From assembly GCF_018408855.1 (NCBI RefSeq), contig NZ_AP024322.1:2046001-2110000 (forward strand): 64,000 nt of DNA. The letters are read 5' to 3'. The notes under the pieces were generated by a model. That model was not told where the DNA came from, made no database searches, and saw only the letters and a list, made by a program, of their open reading frames with translations. The stretch is from Caballeronia sp. NK8 (GTDB taxonomy: Bacteria; Pseudomonadota; Gammaproteobacteria; Burkholderiales; Burkholderiaceae). The position numbers and the translations under genes were made by a program. Shown in pieces: positions 1 through 9,874 of the stretch (the stretch's first letter is position 1; each line of letters begins with the position of its first letter).

Positions 1-894
1 CGCTGCGATCACGATGACGCCCGAGTTCGCCTCGAAGCCGTCCATTTCGACCAGCATCTGGTTCAGCGTCTGCTCGCGCTCGTCGTTGCCGCCGCCCATG
101 CCGGCGCCACGATGACGACCGACCGCGTCGATTTCGTCGATGAACACGATACACGGCGCGTGCTTCTTGGCCTGCTCGAACATGTCGCGCACACGGGCCG
201 CGCCCACGCCGACGAACATTTCCACGAAGTCAGAACCCGAGATGCTGAAGAACGGCACCTTCGCCTCGCCCGCAATGGCGCGAGCCAGCAGCGTCTTACC
301 CGTACCCGGAGGACCGACCAGCAGCACACCGCGTGGAATTCGCCCGCCGAGCTTCTGGAACTTCTGCGGATCGCGCAGGAAGTCCACCAGTTCCGACACC
401 TCTTCCTTGGCCTCGTCGCAGCCCGCGACGTCGGTGAAATTGATCGCGTTGTTGTTCTCGTCGATCAGCCGCGCTCGCGACTTGCCGAACGAAAACGCCC
501 CGCCTTTGCCGCCTCCCTGCATCTGCCTCATCATGTAGAACCAGAAGCCGATGATCAGGATCGTCGGTCCGAGGTAGTACAGCGCGGAGACGAGCGCGTT
601 CGGTTCATCGTCAGCCTTGCCGCTGACCTGAACGCCGTATTTCATCAGATCGCCGACCATCCAGATGTCGCCGGGCGACACGATCTGATACTTCTGGCCG
701 TCTGCCGGAGTGACCGTCAGATTGCGCCCTTGAACGGTGACATTCTTGACCTTGCCGCTCTTCGCGTCGTCCATGAACTGCGAATAGGACACACCTTCCT
801 GGACGCGGGGCTTATCGAACTGCTTGAACACCGTAAACAGCACCAGTGCGATCACGAGCCACACTGCCGCTTTAGAGAACATATTGTTGTTCAA
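1..894 (-). CDS. ftsH: ATP-dependent zinc metalloprotease FtsH, N-terminal part (runs off the window)
   Basis: This is the first 298 residues of the inner-membrane AAA+ protease that degrades membrane and regulatory proteins such as LpxC and sigma32. Visible in order: a short N-terminal membrane segment (about residues 6-24), a periplasmic domain, a second membrane segment (about 105-120), then the AAA+ module with Walker A GPPGTGKT and Walker B FIDEID. The SRH region and the HExxH zinc site lie beyond the window edge. The start is taken as TTG at 894 (reading MNNNMFSK), which has a GAGGAG ribosome site just upstream; an in-frame ATG at 882 is the alternative. It lies downstream of rlmE on the same strand, the usual rlmE-ftsH order. 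Confidence 0.97.
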   Translation of the reverse strand, partial: MNNNMFSKAAVWLVIALVLFTVFKQFDKPRVQEGVSYSQFMDDAKSGKVKNVTVQGRNLTVTPADGQKYQIVSPGDIWMVGDLMKYGVQVSGKADDEPNALVSALYYLGPTILIIGFWFYMMRQMQGGGKGGAFSFGKSRARLIDENNNAINFTDVAGCDEAKEEVSELVDFLRDPQKFQKLGGRIPRGVLLVGPPGTGKTLLARAIAGEAKVPFFSISGSDFVEMFVGVGAARVRDMFEQAKKHAPCIVFIDEIDAVGRHRGAGMGGGNDEREQTLNQMLVEMDGFEANSGVIVIAA

Positions 895-1079
895 AGCACC
901 ACTCCTCACTCATAGACGGGCGCCTACATAAACCTTGCGACGCCACGAAAGCATTCTAATCCAGACCGCTAACCCCTGCCATAAGGTTTATCTACCGCAC
1001 AAATAGCAGTAGCGAGGCCTTTTTCGGCATAATCCGCGCAAATATCGCCGATTTTCGCCGAATCGCTTGAGCGGGCCGT

Positions 1080-1742
1080 TCAGTTCGGACGCTTCAGCCG
1101 CCGCCCGAGGATAAAAGTCTCCGACGATTTGTCGCGAGAAGCCTTGGGCTTGCGCGGCGCCACCACTTTGAACTGGTGCTTGAATTTCTCGACGATCTGA
1201 CTATATCCGCTGCCATGAAAACATTTGACCAGAAGCGCACCCTCCGGTTTCAGGTGGTTCTGCGCAAACTCCAGCGCCAGATCGCAGAGATGTTCGATGC
1301 GCGCGGCATCCGCACTCGCTACTCCGGACAGGTTGGGGGCCATGTCTGAAATTACAAGGTCTACTTGCCGCTCGCCAACTATTTCATCGAGTTGCGCGAG
1401 GACAGTGTCCTCGCGGAAGTCGCCCTGAATGAACGTGACGTCCGCAATCGGCTCCATCGGCAGAATATCCAGCGCGATGATCGTGCCGTCGATGCCGCCC
1501 TCGCGCTCGGCGTCGCGCTTCGTGCCTTGCGCAAGCTTGTTGCGCGCGTACTGGCTCCAGCTGCCGGGCGTCGAGCCGAGATCGACGATCACCTGCCCGG
1601 GCTTGATGAGCTTGTCCTGCTCGTCGATCTCCTTCAGCTTGTATGCGGCGCGCGCGCGGTAGCCCTCGCGCTGCGCCATCTTCACGTAGGGATCGTTGAT
1701 GTGGTCATGCAACCACGATTGATTAAAACGGTTCTTTGCCAT
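1080..1742 (-). CDS. rlmE: 23S rRNA (uridine-2'-O)-methyltransferase RlmE
   Basis: This 220-residue RrmJ/FtsJ-fold enzyme methylates the 2'-OH of U2552 in the 23S rRNA A-loop of the assembling 50S subunit. The N-terminus carries the family's RAAYKLKEI segment (about 31-39), followed by the SAM-binding motif [12 protein letters not shown] (about 53-64) and the conserved SDMAPNLSG (about 132-140). Length is close to the E. coli protein (209). It sits 185 bp upstream of ftsH on the same strand and is divergent from the YhbY gene, with 278 bp between the two starts. Synteny and motifs agree. Confidence 0.96.
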   Translation of the reverse strand: MAKNRFNQSWLHDHINDPYVKMAQREGYRARAAYKLKEIDEQDKLIKPGQVIVDLGSTPGSWSQYARNKLAQGTKRDAEREGGIDGTIIALDILPMEPIADVTFIQGDFREDTVLAQLDEIVGERQVDLVISDMAPNLSGVASADAARIEHLCDLALEFAQNHLKPEGALLVKCFHGSGYSQIVEKFKHQFKVVAPRKPKASRDKSSETFILGRRLKRPN

Positions 1743-2020
1743 TCAAACTGAGCTCATGTGACGCGCCCGATCGTGACGAGCGGCGCGCCCGGTGCGTATT
1801 TTGCTGCCTCGTGCGAGGCTTTTAGCGGATAATACGCGTCTTGTCGGCCGGACCGGTCCTCGGGCGCTTGCGCGCGCCGAAACCCGGCATCCGGCCTGTT
1901 CTGTTTCTGATGGGCGGTGGCGCGATCGATGCGCCACGAATCGCAGCGTGTTCGAACCGCCTCGCGAGCGTGCCCGGTGTCCTGATGCCGCCCACATTTT
2001 AGTCGAGTCCCGAATTCCTC

Positions 2021-2560
2021 ATGCCAGCTATTGAACTCTCCCCCGCCGAACGCGCCGATCTGCGCTCCCAGGCCCATGCGCTCAAGCCCGTCGTGCTCGT
2101 CGGCGCGGAGGGTCTGACCGATGCCGTGCTCAAAGAGATCAACGTGCACCTCGAAGCGCACCAGCTCATCAAGGTCCGCGTGTTCGGCGACGAACGCGAG
2201 ACGCGCGTCGGGATCTACGACGAAATCTGCGATCGCCTGAACGCGGCGCCCATTCAGCATATCGGCAAACTGCTCGTGATCTGGAGGCCGGAAGGCGCCG
2301 CGCCGAAGAGCCGCGCCACCCGTACGCGCAGCACGATGCCGCCGAGCGCTGGCGAAGTCGCCGACGACCGCTCGGCAAAAGGCCGTGCGCCGCGCGTCGT
2401 CAAGGCAGTGAAAATCACGCGCGACGGCCCCGCCTTCAAAAAGCCGAAAAAGCAGACGTTGAAAGTGCTGGGTAATGAACGCGTGACGGCCGGCGGCAAC
2501 GTGAAGCGCGCGAAGAAGCGTCAGACCAGTTCGAAGCGCCAGCATCAGGCCGCGAAATGA
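2021..2560 (+). CDS. yhbY: YhbY-family CRM-domain RNA-binding protein with basic C-terminal extension
   Basis: Residues 1-95 are a CRM (CRS1-YhbY) domain, a small RNA-binding fold tied to 50S ribosome assembly. The diagnostic run is LRSQAHALKP, then GAEGLTDAVLKEI, then a basic loop. E. coli YhbY is only 97 residues; this protein has 179. The extra 80 residues are lysine/arginine-rich (for example KKPKKQTLK and KRAKKRQ) and predicted to be disordered, perhaps reinforcing RNA contact. It is divergent from rlmE, another 50S maturation gene. The domain call is firm; the role of the tail is inference. Confidence 0.9.
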   Translation: MPAIELSPAERADLRSQAHALKPVVLVGAEGLTDAVLKEINVHLEAHQLIKVRVFGDERETRVGIYDEICDRLNAAPIQHIGKLLVIWRPEGAAPKSRATRTRSTMPPSAGEVADDRSAKGRAPRVVKAVKITRDGPAFKKPKKQTLKVLGNERVTAGGNVKRAKKRQTSSKRQHQAAK

Positions 2561-2616
2561 TCGAACGGCGCGTGCGTTTCCGATGAGACCACGCGCCCTC
2601 CTGAACCCGGCGCGAT

Positions 2617-3132
2617 TCAGCTTCGCGCCCGCTTCGCTGCCACCTTGGCCGATTTGCCCTTCGGCACGATCTTCACCGGGGCCGCGCCCGGCAAACGCCA
2701 CACCAGCGCAACGCCAAACAGGCATTCGACCAGATAGATCGCACTCGAAATGCCGTGCAGAATGCCGAACTGCTTTGCATACGGCGAACTCGCGAGATCG
2801 GTGCCCGCTTCCTGCGCGGCCATGCGCAACGAGTTCATGAAAGGCTGCAAAGCGAAGTAGCCGATCAGCACGCATACGAGCATCGCCGCGACGATCCACC
2901 GCACGCGCTTGTAATCGACGATGCCGCTTTTCACGAAGCGATTGCTGATCACGATCAGCACGAGCGCGCTGATCACGCCGATGATCGCCTCGATCCGGAA
3001 GAGCTGCGCCGCCACCGAGCCCGCCGAAGTACGGTCGAGCAACGAAAAGAGCACCGGCGCGGCAATGAGGCCGAGGGTCAGCAAACTGCCGACCCAGACC
3101 ATGCTGATGATGCGAAAGAGCTTGTGCTCCAT
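2617..3132 (-). CDS. DUF4149 domain-containing inner-membrane protein
   Basis: A 171-residue protein with four apparent membrane helices (about 8-30, 47-66, 80-98 and 126-146) and a short basic cytoplasmic tail rich in K, A and R. The spacing matches the DUF4149 family, which has no assigned biochemical role. Its ATG overlaps the greA stop by one base (TGATG), so it is probably translationally coupled to greA. The function is unknown. Confidence 0.85.
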   Translation of the reverse strand: MEHKLFRIISMVWVGSLLTLGLIAAPVLFSLLDRTSAGSVAAQLFRIEAIIGVISALVLIVISNRFVKSGIVDYKRVRWIVAAMLVCVLIGYFALQPFMNSLRMAAQEAGTDLASSPYAKQFGILHGISSAIYLVECLFGVALVWRLPGAAPVKIVPKGKSAKVAAKRARS

Positions 3133-3608
3133 CAGACGTAGCGAACCGCGATGATTTCGTATTCGCGCGCGCCGCTCGGTGCCTGCACCGACGCCACGTC
3201 GCCTTCGGACTTCGCGATGAGCGCGCGCGCGATCGGCGAGCTCACCGAAATGAGGCCGTGATCGATATTCGCTTCGTCATCGCCGACGATCTGATACGTG
3301 ACCGTGTTGCCCGACTCCAGATCTTCCAGTTCGACCGTCGCGCCGAATACCACGCGGCCTTCGGCCTCGACCTGCGTCGGGTCGATCACTTGCGCGGCGG
3401 CGAGCTTCGACTCGATTTCCGCGATGCGGCCCTCGATGAATCCCTGCTTTTCCTTCGCGGCATCGTATTCCGCGTTTTCCGACAAGTCGCCTTGCGCGCG
3501 CGCCTCCGCGATCGCAGTGATGACCGCCGGACGCTCCACGGCCTTCAGGCGTTGCAATTCGTCGCGCAGCAACTCCGCGCCGCGCTTCGTCAAAGGAATC
3601 GTGCTCAT
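3132..3608 (-). CDS. greA: Transcription elongation factor GreA
   Basis: The 158-residue length is exactly the E. coli size. GreA enters the RNA polymerase secondary channel and triggers cleavage of backtracked RNA. The N-terminal half is the coiled coil (residues 1-75) with the acidic tip region [15 protein letters not shown]; the C-terminal half is the FKBP-like domain ([13 protein letters not shown] onward). It lies only 20 bp below the T-run of the carB terminator. That leaves little room for its own promoter, so some readthrough or a promoter inside the hairpin seems required. Confidence 0.97.
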   Translation of the reverse strand: MSTIPLTKRGAELLRDELQRLKAVERPAVITAIAEARAQGDLSENAEYDAAKEKQGFIEGRIAEIESKLAAAQVIDPTQVEAEGRVVFGATVELEDLESGNTVTYQIVGDDEANIDHGLISVSSPIARALIAKSEGDVASVQAPSGAREYEIIAVRYV

Positions 3609-3627
3609 AGACCACTCACAAACAATT

Positions 3628-3691
3628 TCGTCAAAAAAATTACCGCGGTTAAGCGCATCTCCCGATCAAAGGAGACGCCGCTTAACCGCGG
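3628..3691 (-). terminator. Long-stem rho-independent terminator of carAB
   Basis: A 13-bp perfect inverted repeat (3643-3655 with 3679-3691), extended inward by CATCTCC/GGAGACG pairing, ends on the minus strand in TTTTTTT (about 3634-3640). It begins 31 bp after the carB stop and ends 20 bp before the greA start. Confidence 0.8.
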
Positions 3692-3721
3692 CTCGTGATA
3701 CTTAGACTGGTAATCGAAGCC

Positions 3722-6700
3722 TTAGTTTAGGCGAGCATGCAAGCCTTGTAAATCATAGACTTCCAAATCGCTCATATAACGCAGCCCTTCGACCGCCGCG
3801 CGCGCGCCGGACATGGTCGTGTAGTACGTGACCTTGTTGGCCTGCGCGCTCATGCGGATCGAGCGCGAATCGGCGATCGCCGCGCGCGTTTCGTCGACGG
3901 TCGTGAAGACCAGCGCGATCTCGCCGTTCTTGATCATGTCGACGATGTGCGGGCGGCCGTCCTTCACCTTGTTCACGACCTTCACCGGCACGCCGGCGGC
4001 GGCGATGGCAGCCGCCGTGCCCTTGGTCGCGACGATCGGGTAGCCGAGCTCGTGCAGCATCTGCGCGACTTCGACGGCCTTCGGTTTGTCGGCATCCATC
4101 ACCGTCAGCAGCACCGTGCCCGATTCCGGCAGGCGCGAACCGGCCGCGAGCTGCGACTTGAAGAGCGCTTCGCCGAACGTGCGGCCCACGCCCATCACTT
4201 CGCCGGTCGAACGCATTTCCGGTCCGAGCACCGGATCGACCGCCGGGAACTTGACGAACGGGAACACGGCTTCCTTCACGCTGAAGTACGGCGGAATCAC
4301 TTCCTTCGTGACGCCCTGCTGCACGAGTTTCTGACCGACCATCGCGCGCGCGGCGATCTTCGCGAGCGGCAGGCCCGTCGCCTTCGACACGTACGGCACC
4401 GTGCGCGATGCGCGCGGATTCACTTCCAGCACGTAGATGACATCCTTCTTCGAGCCGTCGTCCTGCGGAACCTGCTGGATCGCGAACTGCACGTTCATCA
4501 GGCCGATCACGTTCAGCGCTTTCGCCATTGCGGCAGTTTGTCGCTTCAGTTCGTCGACGGTTTCCTTCGACAGCGAGTACGGCGGCAGCGAGCAGGCCGA
4601 ATCGCCCGAGTGCACGCCCGCCTGCTCGATGTGCTCCATCACGCCCCCGATGAACACGTCGTCGCCATCGGAGATGCAGTCGACGTCGCATTCGATCGCG
4701 TCGTTCAGGAAGCGGTCGAGCAGCACCGGCGAGTCGTTCGAGACCTTCACGGCCTCGCGCATGTAGCGTTCGAGATCGCGCGGCTCGTGGACGATTTCCA
4801 TCGCGCGGCCGCCCAGCACGTACGACGGACGCACGACGAGCGGATAGCCGATTTCGTCCGCGAGCTTCAGCGCTTCGTCTTCCGCGCGCGCGGTACGATT
4901 CGGCGGCTGGCGCAGGTCGAGATCCTTGAGCAGCTTCTGGAAGCGCTCGCGGTCTTCGGCGGCGTCGATCATGTCCGGCGACGTTCCGATGATCGGCACA
5001 CCGTTCGCTTCGAGATCGAGCGCGAGCTTGAGCGGCGTCTGGCCGCCGTACTGCACGATCACGCCGACCGGCTTCTCGAGATCGACGATTTCGAGCACGT
5101 CTTCCAGCGTCAGCGATTCGAAGTACAGACGATCGGACGTGTCGTAGTCGGTCGAAACGGTCTCGGGGTTGCAGTTGACCATGATGGTTTCATAGCCGTC
5201 CTCGCGCATCGCGAGCGCGGCATGCACGCAGCAATAGTCGAACTCGATGCCCTGTCCGATCCGGTTCGGGCCGCCGCCCAGCACCATGATCTTCTTCTTG
5301 TCCGTCGGGTTCGCTTCGCACTCTTCCTCGTAGGTCGAGTACATGTAGGCGGTCTTGGTTGCGAACTCGGCCGCGCACGTGTCGACGCGCTTGTAGACCG
5401 GGCGCACCTTCAGTTCATGGCGCTTCTTGCGCACGTCGTCCTGCTTCGAACCCGTGAGCTTCGCGAGGCGCCGATCCGAGAAACCGCTCTTCTTCAGATA
5501 CAGCAGTTCGTCGCGTGTCAGGCTTTCCAGCGTGCGGCCTTCGAGCGCCTTTTCCTTCAGGATGATCTGTTCGATCTGCGCGAGGAACCACGGATCGATC
5601 GACGTCTCTTCGAAGATCTCTTCCATCGTGAGGCCGAGACGGAAGGCATCGCCGAGATACCAGATGCGGTCCGGACCCGGCTCGCCGATTTCGCGGATGA
5701 CTTCGTCGCGGCTCGCGGTCTTTTCATCCAGACCGTCGACGCCCACTTCCAGACCGCGCAGCGCCTTCTGGAACGATTCCTGGAACGTGCGGCCCATCGC
5801 CATCACTTCGCCGACGGACTTCATCTGCGTGGTCAGGCGCGAATCGGCTTCGCGGAATTTTTCGAATGCGAAGCGCGGCACCTTCGTGACGACGTAGTCG
5901 ATCGTCGGTTCGAACGATGCCGGCGTCTGGCCGCCCGTGATTTCGTTCTTGAGTTCGTCGAGCGTGTAGCCGCACGCGAGCTTCGCGGCGACCTTCGCGA
6001 TCGGGAAGCCGGTTGCCTTCGACGCCAGCGCCGACGAGCGCGACACGCGCGGATTCATCTCGATGACGACCATGCGGCCGTCCTTCGGATTGATCGCGAA
6101 CTGCACGTTCGAGCCGCCCGTATCCACGCCGATCTCGCGCAGCACCGCGAGCGACGCGTTACGCAGGATCTGATATTCCTTGTCGGTGAGCGTCTGCGCG
6201 GGCGCGACCGTGATGGAGTCGCCGGTGTGCACGCCCATCGGGTCGAGGTTTTCGATCGAGCAGACGATGATGCAGTTGTCCTTTTTATCGCGGACCACTT
6301 CCATCTCGTACTCTTTCCAGCCGAGCAGCGATTCTTCGATCAGCAGTTCGCGCGTCGGCGAAAGATCGAGACCGCGACGGCAGATTTCCTCGAACTCTTC
6401 CTTGTTGTACGCGATGCCGCCGCCCGAGCCGCCCAGCGTGAACGACGGACGAATCACGGTCGGATAGCCGCCGCTGCCGGTGGCTTCCGCGATCTGCGCC
6501 TGAACCGTGAGCGCTTCTTCCATCGAATGCGCGATGCCCGACTTGGCCGAACCGAGGCCGATCTTCGTCATCGCGTCCTTGAACTTCTGGCGGTCTTCCG
6601 CCTTGTCGATCGCTTCCGGCGATGCGCCGATCAGCTCGACCTTGTACTTCTCCAGCACGCCGTGATGGAACAGGTCGAGCGCGCAATTGAGCGCGGTCTG

Positions 6701-6976
6701 TCCGCCCATGGTCGGCAGGATCGCGTCCGGGCGCTCCTTCGCGATGATGCGCTCGACCACTTCCCACGAGATCGGCTCGATGTAGGTGACGTCGGCCGTG
6801 TTCGGGTCGGTCATGATCGTCGCCGGATTGCTGTTGACGAGGATGACCTTGTAGCCTTCCTCACGCAGCGCCTTGCAGGCCTGCGCGCCCGAATAATCGA
6901 ACTCGCACGCCTGGCCGATGATGATCGGGCCCGCGCCGATGATGAGGATGCTCTTGATGTCTGTGCGCTTCGGCAT
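3722..6976 (-). CDS. carB: Carbamoyl-phosphate synthase large subunit
   Basis: This 1084-residue subunit makes carbamoyl phosphate from bicarbonate, ammonia (channelled from CarA) and two ATP, feeding pyrimidine and arginine synthesis. It shows the duplicated ATP-grasp architecture: first half with [17 protein letters not shown] near the N-terminus, second half with [17 protein letters not shown] (about 568-584), and a C-terminal MGS-like allosteric domain (from about 945). Length matches E. coli (1073). It is 43 bp downstream of carA on the same strand and ends in a strong terminator. Confidence 0.99.
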   Translation of the reverse strand: MPKRTDIKSILIIGAGPIIIGQACEFDYSGAQACKALREEGYKVILVNSNPATIMTDPNTADVTYIEPISWEVVERIIAKERPDAILPTMGGQTALNCALDLFHHGVLEKYKVELIGASPEAIDKAEDRQKFKDAMTKIGLGSAKSGIAHSMEEALTVQAQIAEATGSGGYPTVIRPSFTLGGSGGGIAYNKEEFEEICRRGLDLSPTRELLIEESLLGWKEYEMEVVRDKKDNCIIVCSIENLDPMGVHTGDSITVAPAQTLTDKEYQILRNASLAVLREIGVDTGGSNVQFAINPKDGRMVVIEMNPRVSRSSALASKATGFPIAKVAAKLACGYTLDELKNEITGGQTPASFEPTIDYVVTKVPRFAFEKFREADSRLTTQMKSVGEVMAMGRTFQESFQKALRGLEVGVDGLDEKTASRDEVIREIGEPGPDRIWYLGDAFRLGLTMEEIFEETSIDPWFLAQIEQIILKEKALEGRTLESLTRDELLYLKKSGFSDRRLAKLTGSKQDDVRKKRHELKVRPVYKRVDTCAAEFATKTAYMYSTYEEECEANPTDKKKIMVLGGGPNRIGQGIEFDYCCVHAALAMREDGYETIMVNCNPETVSTDYDTSDRLYFESLTLEDVLEIVDLEKPVGVIVQYGGQTPLKLALDLEANGVPIIGTSPDMIDAAEDRERFQKLLKDLDLRQPPNRTARAEDEALKLADEIGYPLVVRPSYVLGGRAMEIVHEPRDLERYMREAVKVSNDSPVLLDRFLNDAIECDVDCISDGDDVFIGGVMEHIEQAGVHSGDSACSLPPYSLSKETVDELKRQTAAMAKALNVIGLMNVQFAIQQVPQDDGSKKDVIYVLEVNPRASRTVPYVSKATGLPLAKIAARAMVGQKLVQQGVTKEVIPPYFSVKEAVFPFVKFPAVDPVLGPEMRSTGEVMGVGRTFGEALFKSQLAAGSRLPESGTVLLTVMDADKPKAVEVAQMLHELGYPIVATKGTAAAIAAAGVPVKVVNKVKDGRPHIVDMIKNGEIALVFTTVDETRAAIADSRSIRMSAQANKVTYYTTMSGARAAVEGLRYMSDLEVYDLQGLHARLN

Positions 6977-7019
6977 AACTGCTCTCGATGAATATTTTGC
7001 TGTGATCTGTTCTGTGGCT

Positions 7020-8162
7020 TTAAGCGGCGACCTTCGCCGACTCCATCAGCCTGATGAAGCGGTCGAACAGATACGCGATGTCGTGCGGGCCGGGCGACGC
7101 TTCCGGGTGGCCCTGGAAACAGAACGCGGGCTTGTCCGTGAGCGCGAAGCCTTGCAGCGTGCCGTCGAAGAGCGAGACGTGCGTGACCTTGGCGTTGGCG
7201 GGCAGCGTGGCGGCATCGACCGCGAAGCCATGGTTCTGCGACGTGATCACCACGCGGCCGTCTTCCATGTCCTTCACCGGATGGTTTGCGCCATGGTGGC
7301 CGGTTTTCATCTTCATCGTCTTCGCGCCGACAGCGAGACCCATGATCTGATGGCCGAGGCAGATGCCGAAGGTCGGAATGCCGCGCTCGATGAACTCGCG
7401 CGTCGCGCGAATCGCGTAGTCGCACGGTTCCGGATCGCCCGGGCCGTTCGACAGGAAGATGCCGTCCGGATTGAGCGCGAGCGCCTCAGCGGCGGTGGCT
7501 TGCGCGGGCAGCACGGTCACGTGGCAGCCGCGCTCGGCGAGCATGCGCAGGATGTTGAACTTGACGCCGTAATCGAACGCGACGACGCGGAACTTCGGCG
7601 CTTCCTGCTTGCCGTAGCCGCTGCCCAGACGCCATTCGGTCTGCGTCCACTCGTAGTTCTTTTCCGTCGACACGACCTTCGCGAGGTCCATGCCCGCGAG
7701 ACCCGGGAACGAGCGCGCGAGGCCGAGCGCCTTCGCTTCGTCGTCGCTGCCGCCGAGAAGGCAGCCGTTCTGCGCGCCCTTCTCGCGCAGGATGCGCGTG
7801 AGTTTGCGGGTGTCGATGCCCGCGATCGCGACGACGCCTTGCGCCTTCAGATAATCGGAGAGCGACTGCTCGGAACGGAAATTGGAGGCGAGCACCGGCA
7901 GATCGCGAATGATGAGACCGGCGGCATGGACTTTGGTGGCTTCGACATCTTCGGCATTCACGCCGTAATTGCCGATGTGCGGATAGGTCAGCGTGACGAT
8001 CTGGCGGGCGTAGCTCGGATCCGTCAGGATTTCCTGATAACCGGTGATGGCGGTGTTGAACACCACTTCGCCGATCGTCGAACCGGGTGCGCCGATCGAT
8101 TGACCACGAAAGACCGTGCCGTCGGCAAGTGCGAGTAGTGCGGGGGAAAATGACGGCAACAC
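7020..8162 (-). CDS. carA: Carbamoyl-phosphate synthase small subunit (glutaminase)
   Basis: This is the class I glutamine amidotransferase subunit that releases ammonia for CarB. The nucleophile Cys lies in FGICLGHQ, with the partner His/Glu in [11 protein letters not shown] near the C-terminus. I chose GTG at 8162 ([10 protein letters not shown], 380 residues, against 382 in E. coli). AAGGAG sits six bases upstream and the resulting N-terminus is the usual one; an ATG at 8183 would place that Shine-Dalgarno site inside the gene. First gene of a carAB operon. Confidence 0.97.
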   Translation of the reverse strand: MLPSFSPALLALADGTVFRGQSIGAPGSTIGEVVFNTAITGYQEILTDPSYARQIVTLTYPHIGNYGVNAEDVEATKVHAAGLIIRDLPVLASNFRSEQSLSDYLKAQGVVAIAGIDTRKLTRILREKGAQNGCLLGGSDDEAKALGLARSFPGLAGMDLAKVVSTEKNYEWTQTEWRLGSGYGKQEAPKFRVVAFDYGVKFNILRMLAERGCHVTVLPAQATAAEALALNPDGIFLSNGPGDPEPCDYAIRATREFIERGIPTFGICLGHQIMGLAVGAKTMKMKTGHHGANHPVKDMEDGRVVITSQNHGFAVDAATLPANAKVTHVSLFDGTLQGFALTDKPAFCFQGHPEASPGPHDIAYLFDRFIRLMESAKVAA

Positions 8163-8430
8163 GGGAAGCTCCTTGGGGAACACCCTGTTACCGACCTGTC
8201 TGTCCGAAATTCAGGCTTGGCTTCCCGTCGTTCGAAGAACGAGGGTTTCCTTGGCAACGAAAGCGGCGGCTCGCGGGGCGCGCATCGCGGCTCGAACCGG
8301 CACGCTCGTGCGTGACAACGGAGGATTCAAGCAGGCGGACGGCGGCATGCGGCGCGCATTTCGTGCGCAGCGAACGACGGTGAATGGGAGGTAGGCGCTA
8401 GGGTGCGGGTTGATATGCTCAAACCTTCGA

Positions 8431-8436
8431 ATTATA
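8431..8436 (-). promoter_or_regulatory. Probable -10 box (TATAAT) of the carAB promoter
   Basis: A perfect TATAAT on the minus strand, about 270 bp upstream of the carA GTG, is the only consensus -10 in the carA/MFS gap. No good -35 hexamer lies 16-18 bp further up. The predicted transcript would carry a leader of about 260 nt (8163 to about 8424). I see no further gene in 8184-8509. Confidence 0.45.
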
Positions 8437-8509
8437 GCGTGAAAACGCCACATCCGCCAGATTTGGGAACTGTCCGCTTGCAGTCGCCTGACGGGTTGCG
8501 CCCTGCCGG

Positions 8510-9760
8510 TCACGGCGCCGCGCGTTCCACGTCGCGATCGATCTTGTGCAGCACGCGGCTCGGGAATACGTACCAGACCGCGCTTGCGACCTGCAGTGCG
8601 ATGAGCACGATCCACACCGTGAGATGCGCCGACACGGGATAGCGACCGCCCTCCGATGGCCACAGCGACAGCATCCCGCCGACGCCTACCTGGAAGCCGA
8701 AGATCAGCAGGAAGATCACGAGCGTGAGCGTGGTATGCGCGCGTCCGATCATCTGCGACGGAAAGTACTCCGCCGCGACCGCGTAGCTCAGAATTCCCGT
8801 GCCGCCGAAAATCCCGTATGCCGTGATCAGCGCCGACGGTGGCAACGGCACGCGCAGCACCATCAGCAGTTGCGTGGCGACAAACAGCACCATGCCGGTT
8901 CCGCAAAACGCGTACACCGACACGCCGCGCCGCTCCATCCCGCGCGCCGCCGCGCCGAAGCCGACGCAGCCGAACATCATCGCGAAGCCGAGCACCGACA
9001 CGAGCGCCGCGGCATGCGCGGGCGCGAGATTCATCACATCGAGCAAATAGGGGCGAATCCATAGCGATTGCATCGCGTAAAAAACGCCCTGCGTAACGAC
9101 GGAAAACGAGGCGATCTTCCAGAACACGCCGCTCTTGAGGATGAGCCACGTGCCCTTGAACTGCGTGACGACGTCCGCCCGATGATGCGGGTCGGTTTCC
9201 GCCTTGCGCGGCGCGAACAAAACGATCGCCGCAGCCACGACGAGCGTGAATACGCCGAGCCCCACGCACACCTGGCGCCAGGTCGCCACATGCAGCAGGG
9301 ACGCGAGCGGCGATCCCACCGCGACGCCGCCCAGCCCGCCCACCGCCATCGTCAATCCATTGACGAGCGGCAGACGCGCGAGCGCGAAATGCTGCGCCGA
9401 CGCCTTGAACGCCGCGCTCAGACACACCGACACGCCGACGCCGATCAGCAGCCGGCCGATCATCAGTCCCGCGAGCCCGTGCGACGCGCCGAACACCCAG
9501 ATGCCCGCCGCCGCGAAAATCAGCATGCTGGCGGTCACGCGGCGCGGGCCGAAGTGATCGAGCAACACGCCGACAGGAATCTGCGCCAGCGCGAAGCCGA
9601 TGAAGTACAGCGACGTCAGCAGACCGAGATCCGCCGCCGACAAACCGAGATCGTGTGTGATGAGCGGCGCGAAGCCGAGATTGACGCCCCGGAACACGTA
9701 CGAGACGAAGTAACCGGCGGCGAAGAGAAAAAAGACGCGGAGACGAACGGAGGACGACAT
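8510..9760 (-). CDS. Major facilitator superfamily transporter, substrate unknown
   Basis: A 416-residue polytopic protein with about 12 hydrophobic segments. The MFS signature between helices 2 and 3 is present (GVLLDHFGPRRV, about 62-73), and GRLLIGVGVSV lies in helix 4. It resembles the broad metabolite/anion porter branch, but nothing in the sequence fixes the substrate. It stands alone on the minus strand between mltD's terminator and the carA promoter. Confidence 0.85.
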   Translation of the reverse strand: MSSSVRLRVFFLFAAGYFVSYVFRGVNLGFAPLITHDLGLSAADLGLLTSLYFIGFALAQIPVGVLLDHFGPRRVTASMLIFAAAGIWVFGASHGLAGLMIGRLLIGVGVSVCLSAAFKASAQHFALARLPLVNGLTMAVGGLGGVAVGSPLASLLHVATWRQVCVGLGVFTLVVAAAIVLFAPRKAETDPHHRADVVTQFKGTWLILKSGVFWKIASFSVVTQGVFYAMQSLWIRPYLLDVMNLAPAHAAALVSVLGFAMMFGCVGFGAAARGMERRGVSVYAFCGTGMVLFVATQLLMVLRVPLPPSALITAYGIFGGTGILSYAVAAEYFPSQMIGRAHTTLTLVIFLLIFGFQVGVGGMLSLWPSEGGRYPVSAHLTVWIVLIALQVASAVWYVFPSRVLHKIDRDVERAAP

Positions 9761-9813
9761 GCGGAGCGGGCGATTCTTCGATTCTTCTGGAACGCCAGTG
9801 TAGCGGACGCACC

Positions 9814-9845
9814 AAAAAACACGCCGTCACCTTGGTGACGGCGTG
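9814..9845 (-). terminator. Rho-independent terminator downstream of mltD
   Basis: The perfect 11-bp stem CACGCCGTCAC/GTGACGGCGTG (9820-9845), with a short loop, is followed on the minus strand by TTTTTT (9814-9819). It starts 30 bp after the mltD stop. Confidence 0.85.
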
Positions 9846-9874
9846 GATTTGCGTCTCGAGCGAAAGACCTGCGC

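Noticed and set aside
1754..2899. 381-codon minus-strand frame over yhbY
   Set aside because: It covers a divergent intergenic region and yhbY; its composition is that of a shadow frame.
3947..6991. 1014-codon open frame antisense to carB
   Set aside because: A mirror of carB codon bias; composition is Arg/His/Asp-rich with no recognisable fold or ribosome site.
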